DNA of 64,000 nt, taken from the NCBI GenBank assembly GCA_027532905.1, contig JAPZUA010000001.1:211565-275564 (forward strand). The letters run 5' to 3'. A model generated the notes under the pieces. It had not been told where the DNA came from. It searched no databases and saw only the letters and a list, made by a program, of their open reading frames with translations. Both the position numbers and the translations under genes were made by a program. How positions within the stretch are numbered: position 1 is the first letter of the stretch; each line of letters begins with the position of its first letter. Positions 61,065 to 64,000 of this stretch are shown one piece after another. This stretch comes from Magnetospirillum sp. GTDB taxonomy: Bacteria; Pseudomonadota; Alphaproteobacteria; CACIAM-22H2.

Positions 61065-62094
61065 ACTTTTCCGCTGCGCCGCGCGCAGTGCGGACGATCT
61101 TTCCGGCCTCGTCGCGTTGTGCCGCGGCGGCTTGGCGCTGGAGTCCGTGCGAGCCATCTGGTGCAAGACCGACGGCACGGGTCTCAGCAACGACTATTCG
61201 CGCGCATGTGCGGATGCGGCTTTACGCAGCTTTTTAGCCGAAGCCCTTGGGTGCTCGCCGACGGAAGCAGCCAAGCGCGTTCAGATCGTTGTGTCCGGGG
61301 GGTCGGAGGGGATCGTGTCGCCGCATCTTCTCGTACTTGCAGAAACCGAAAGCAGCGCTCCGGCGACGGAGGTCGGGCTCGTGAGCGGAAGCGACCGCCA
61401 GCCTTTTCCCAGAGAGGATGCAGGCACACAAGCCCACGCCGATTTTACCGCCGACATGGTGCGGCGGGCCGCATCCCAAGCTGGGCTCGATCGCGCGTCA
61501 TCCGCTGCCTTCGTGATGGTGAAATCGCCGGCCCAACCTGGATCGAGTTTGGCGGCCATAAAGGCCCGCGCTGCTGTCGCTGCCGGTGTGGGGCTCGCGA
61601 CCGGTCGACTTGCGGCACTCCCAGCCGCGTTCGATGCGCCGTTCGATGGGCCCGACAATGTCTTTGCCGTCGCCCGAAGCGACGAGACCGACCAGCATGT
61701 CGTTGTGCTCGGAAACGCCCCAGGTTCGCGCTCCCGCCAAAGTATCGCAAGCGGTTCACTCGTGGATCCGCTCGACGCGAGCGGCGTCGCGGACGTTGCC
61801 GCAGCGCTTGGCTTTGCCGCCGCACCGCAGCTAGGTGCGTCGGAGGCCGAGCGCGTCATTGGCGTGTTCGTCAAAGGCGATCCACCGGCCGGATATATCC
61901 GCGGCTTCGCGCACGCGATGGAAACGGACCCGACCTTGCCGTCGCACCGGCAGGGCAGAGCCGCCTATGCGGCAATGGTCGCCGCAATCGTCGGTATTCC
62001 CGCTATTTTTGTTTCAGGCGGCGCCGATGGCCACGGTCCGGCACAGGGCGGGCTTGTGGCCATTGTCGCCGACAAGCAGGATCGGCGCGTTTAA
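61048..62094 (+). CDS. Ring-opening amidohydrolase, cyanuric acid amidohydrolase/barbiturase family
   Basis: A 348-residue member of the AtzD/TrzD/barbiturase family, which opens a cyclic imide ring with three Ser-Lys pairs in three pseudo-symmetric domains. Lysines are visible at K40 (WCKTDGTG), K159 (VMVKSPAQP) and in VFVKGDPP. Serine motifs are S83 (VSGGSEG), ARSDETDQH and VSGGADGHGP, the last with the GG loop AQGGLVAIV. Cyanuric acid and barbiturate are the two known substrates; I cannot separate them here. The ATG at 61048 (or GTG at 61042) lies within allA, so the genes are coupled. Confidence 0.9.
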   Translation: MPRSSELFRCAARSADDLSGLVALCRGGLALESVRAIWCKTDGTGLSNDYSRACADAALRSFLAEALGCSPTEAAKRVQIVVSGGSEGIVSPHLLVLAETESSAPATEVGLVSGSDRQPFPREDAGTQAHADFTADMVRRAASQAGLDRASSAAFVMVKSPAQPGSSLAAIKARAAVAAGVGLATGRLAALPAAFDAPFDGPDNVFAVARSDETDQHVVVLGNAPGSRSRQSIASGSLVDPLDASGVADVAAALGFAAAPQLGASEAERVIGVFVKGDPPAGYIRGFAHAMETDPTLPSHRQGRAAYAAMVAAIVGIPAIFVSGGADGHGPAQGGLVAIVADKQDRRV

Positions 62095-62442
62095 CGACCC
62101 ACAGATTCGCCGATGGTCGGAGCGAGAGGATTCGAACCTCCGCCCCCTAGCTCCCGAATTCTCGGAATTTTCAATTAAATCAATGGCAGTTGGAAAATTT
62201 CTGGACCGTTTTGGGGCAAGTTACAAAACACGGTCGCCCCGAACGGCGCATGTATCTGGGTCTGCTACAACACCTTTGCAGCCACGATGCATCGAGCAAA
62301 ATCAAGTTCGCGAAGTTCGCTCGGAATGAACTGACTCAGGAGTGCCTTGCAACACATCTGGTACGTCGATCAGCGTAAGCAGGAGACCCCAATGACTGGA
62401 GTTCTAGGAGTCGAGCCGACAGCGTTCTAGAGACAGTACCGA
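62095..62442. other. Non-coding junction with right tRNA-end repeat
   Basis: A 348-bp gap with no convincing gene. It contains the right 31-bp repeat (62112-62142) and, right of it, an AT-rich stretch (62150-62230) that resembles the sequence right of the left repeat (both run through AATTTT and CAATGGCAG/CCAATGGTA to GGGGCAA). Only short reading frames up to 62 residues occur. It is consistent with an old integration boundary. Confidence 0.4.
62112..62142 (+). repeat. Right copy of 31-bp direct repeat, tRNA 3'-end-like (putative attR)
   Basis: Identical in sequence and orientation to 20297-20327. The minus strand gives a T-arm with loop TTCGAAT, acceptor strand CGCTCCG and ACCA. No upstream tRNA body is present here either. 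Confidence 0.6.
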
Positions 62443-63189
62443 TCAGTAAGTCGCGCGCCCGCCCGACAGGTCGAATACGGCGCCGGTCGCAAAGCTGTTC
62501 TGCTGCGTCGCGAGCCACACAATCATTTCGGCAGATTCGTCGACCTCCAGGAAACGTCCGCGCGGGATTTTCGAAAGCATGTAGTCGATATGTGTCTGCT
62601 GCATCTGGTCGAAAATGCGCGTGCGCGCGGCAGCGGGTGTCACGCAGTTTACAGCGACGTTCACATCGGCAAGTTCCTTGCCCAGCGACTTCGTGAAACC
62701 AATGACCCCCGCCTTCGACGCCGAATAGGCGCTGGCGTTGGGATTGCCCTCTTTGCCCGCGATCGAGGCAATGTTGACGATCCGGCCATAATTTCTCGCA
62801 CGCATGCCAGGCACGACCGCTTTGTTGACATAGAACGTGCCGAGCAGATTGATCTGGACGATCTTCTCGAATTCGTCGATCGGATAATCGGCAACGGGCG
62901 CGTTCATGCCGGCGATACCGGCGGAATTCACCAGTATGTCGGCGGCACCGAGTCGCGATTCGGTCTCGGCCAAGGCGGCTTGTATTGAACTCCAATCGGC
63001 CACGTCGGCCCGCACGGCGATGGCGCCGCCGCCGATCGCCGCGGCATGGGATGCCGCCAGAGTCGTGTCGAGATCCCACAGCGCCACCTTGGCACCGTTT
63101 GCCGCAAGCAATCTTGCAACTGCGCCACCGATCCCTTGGGCGCCGCCTGTAACGATCGCATTCTTTCCAGCAACATCGTATTTGTTCAT
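62443..63189 (-). CDS. Short-chain dehydrogenase/reductase (sugar/hydroxyacid type)
   Basis: A 248-residue classical SDR. It has TGGAQGIGGAVARLL near the N-terminus, D46-type acidic residue LWDLD suggesting NAD preference, NSAGIAGM, NIASIAGKEGNPNASAYSASKAG with the catalytic Ser-Tyr-Lys, and a C-terminal SGGRATY. The ATG at 63189 starts MNKYDVAGKNAIVTGG, as in homologues. It is probably cotranscribed with the oxidoreductase upstream of it only if a promoter lies beyond the 215-bp gap (63190-63404), in which I see nothing else. Confidence 0.85.
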   Translation of the reverse strand: MNKYDVAGKNAIVTGGAQGIGGAVARLLAANGAKVALWDLDTTLAASHAAAIGGGAIAVRADVADWSSIQAALAETESRLGAADILVNSAGIAGMNAPVADYPIDEFEKIVQINLLGTFYVNKAVVPGMRARNYGRIVNIASIAGKEGNPNASAYSASKAGVIGFTKSLGKELADVNVAVNCVTPAAARTRIFDQMQQTHIDYMLSKIPRGRFLEVDESAEMIVWLATQQNSFATGAVFDLSGGRATY

Positions 63190-63404
63190 TTTTTTCGCGC
63201 TCCCAGCTATCCGCCAATTCACGTGAGATAACAGTTTCTTTGAACCAACCCCATTGGAAGATTACGACACCATATCGACGTCGAAGAGATTGCCCTGAGC
63301 TTGCAAATGAGGTTTTAGGCAGTCACCGCTCTCCCAATCGCAAGCGCGCTCCATGAACAAAGGCGACCACCCAATCTGCGCGGTCAGATCGCCTCCCCTA
63401 AGTT

Positions 63405-64000
63405 TCAGCAAGGAACCGCCGCACCTTGCGCGGCCGCCGACGCAGCGATAGCCGTCGCGACCTGGAGTCCGGCGACGGCGTCCGTGGCCGTCGACTCGGA
63501 ACCAAGTTCGCCGACCAGTCCGGCGATCCAGCGCTTATGATGGCGTTCCCCGAAATGAGCTCCTTCAAACTTCTCGACTCTCCACTCCCGCTCGCCGTCG
63601 CATCGCCAGGCGAGCGCGCCGATCTCACTGCGCACCCAAATGGTTCCGTGGCTGCCGTAAAATTCCAGGCGAAACCGTTCGCAGCCCGCAACCTCGACAA
63701 ACGACATTTCGTGCGACGCAACGACGCCCGCCTCGCAGCGATAGACGGCCCACGCACTGTCCGGATTTTCGACGGTCACGCACCGCCCGTCGGCAAGCGT
63801 GCGGACCGGCTTCAGGATCGCCGTCGTGGCGCTGACGCTGGCGATCTCGCCCGCGACCAGGCGGACCAGGTCGATCCCGTGCACGCCAAGTTGGTGGACA
63901 ACGCCGCCCGACACGTTCGCGCGTTTGTAGAACCAATCGCCCCAGTCCGGGCCTGGCGTGGCATTGCGAATGCGGATACTCTGCAAGGCGCCAATGGCGC
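63405..64000 (-). CDS. Gfo/Idh/MocA family oxidoreductase, C-terminal part
   Basis: The gene enters from the right edge; the visible 198 codons encode the C-terminal domain. The reading frame continues through the window end (AIGALQSIRIRN). The segment DWGDWFYKRANVSGGVVHQLGVHGIDLVRLV carries the conserved substrate-binding GGG/HxxD region (GVVHQLGVHGID). Members oxidise sugars, inositols or sugar acids with NAD(P). The N-terminal Rossmann fold lies outside the window. Confidence 0.85.
   Translation of the reverse strand, partial: AIGALQSIRIRNATPGPDWGDWFYKRANVSGGVVHQLGVHGIDLVRLVAGEIASVSATTAILKPVRTLADGRCVTVENPDSAWAVYRCEAGVVASHEMSFVEVAGCERFRLEFYGSHGTIWVRSEIGALAWRCDGEREWRVEKFEGAHFGERHHKRWIAGLVGELGSESTATDAVAGLQVATAIAASAAAQGAAVPC

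Larger units (their letters stand above)
20297..62142. mobile_element. Putative 42-kb catabolic genomic island bounded by tRNA-end direct repeats
   Basis: The two identical 31-bp tRNA-3'-like repeats lie in the same orientation 41.8 kb apart. The genes outside both ends are sugar-type dehydrogenases (idnO/idnD on the left, SDR and Gfo/Idh on the right), while those inside are importers, oxygenases and C-N hydrolases. No integrase, transposase or conjugation gene is seen, so if this is an island it is fixed or has lost its integrase. tRNA-tail sequences of this type can be dispersed in genomes, so the boundary call is tentative. Confidence 0.4.

Noticed and set aside
62067-62142. A complete tRNA gene at the right repeat
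   Set aside because: Same reason: the sequence preceding the T-arm on the minus strand does not fold as a tRNA.
1-64000. CRISPR arrays, insertion sequences, rRNA, integrase or conjugation genes
   Set aside because: I looked for regular repeats, transposase motifs and tyrosine-recombinase motifs on both strands and found none that could be supported.

Overview
The window looks like chromosomal DNA of a GC-rich alphaproteobacterium (Rhodospirillales or Hyphomicrobiales are my best guess, from gene content only: many PotD-type ABC importers, TRAP transporters, FCD-type GntR regulators, LysR, IdnD/IdnO). Almost every base is coding, genes are packed into long operons with ATGA, GTGA or TTGA stop/start overlaps, and GTG and TTG starts are common. 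No complete tRNA, rRNA, CRISPR array or transposase is visible. The overall theme is uptake and breakdown of nitrogen-containing small molecules (cyclic amides, ureides, nucleobase-like rings, amidated or glycated compounds).

Left block (1-20163). (i) 1-4475, minus strand: a PotD-type ABC importer with two tandem binding proteins, two permeases and the start of an amidohydrolase, divergent from a GntR regulator and a second amidohydrolase (4690-6860). (ii) 6926-16293, minus strand: one apparent 11-gene operon running SDR, TRAP DctP-DctQ-DctM, aminotransferase, accB, accC, pxpB, pxpC, a small BCCP-like protein that has lost its biotinyl lysine, and pxpA. It reads as import and opening of a 5-oxoproline-like lactam or imide coupled to a biotin carboxylase. 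(iii) 16421-20163, plus strand: LysR, a PEP-mutase/oxaloacetate-decarboxylase family enzyme, an IdnO-like SDR and an IdnD-like dehydrogenase (sugar-acid catabolism).

Middle block (20297-62142). This is bounded by two identical 31-bp direct repeats that match the 3' end of a tRNA (T-arm, acceptor strand, CCA). The block may be a 42-kb accessory island inserted between sugar-acid dehydrogenase genes, although no integrase remains. It holds three importer-plus-enzyme modules. Module A (20.7-33.7 kb): dioxygenase, kynurenine-formamidase-like hydrolase, amidohydrolase, full ABC importer, second dioxygenase, amidase, PuuE-type deacetylase, Asp/Glu-racemase-like protein and another amidohydrolase. 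Module B (34.1-43.9 kb): two tandem binding proteins, then SIS, PfkB, ATPase, permease, permease, SIS, PfkB and a BtpA-family protein, an arrangement recalling the frl (Amadori product) operons. Module C (44.1-62.1 kb): divergent operons around a GntR regulator with a clear palindromic operator, containing two copies of a six-gene set (isopenicillin-N-synthase-like dioxygenase, TauD-like dioxygenase, ATPase, binding protein, two permeases), an amidohydrolase, a CMP/dCMP-type deaminase, an AllA-like ureidoglycolate lyase and a ring-opening cyanuric-acid-amidohydrolase/barbiturase family enzyme.

Taken together, the island imports several small N-rich compounds, oxidises them with six Fe(II)/2-oxoglutarate-type oxygenases, deaminates or hydrolyses them with amidohydrolases, amidase and deaminase, and opens a cyclic ureide ring. 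A modified pyrimidine/barbiturate or triazine route is a reasonable hypothesis, not a demonstrated one.

Right end (62443-64000): a minus-strand SDR and the C-terminal part of a Gfo/Idh/MocA oxidoreductase, again sugar-type dehydrogenases and consistent with the left flank.
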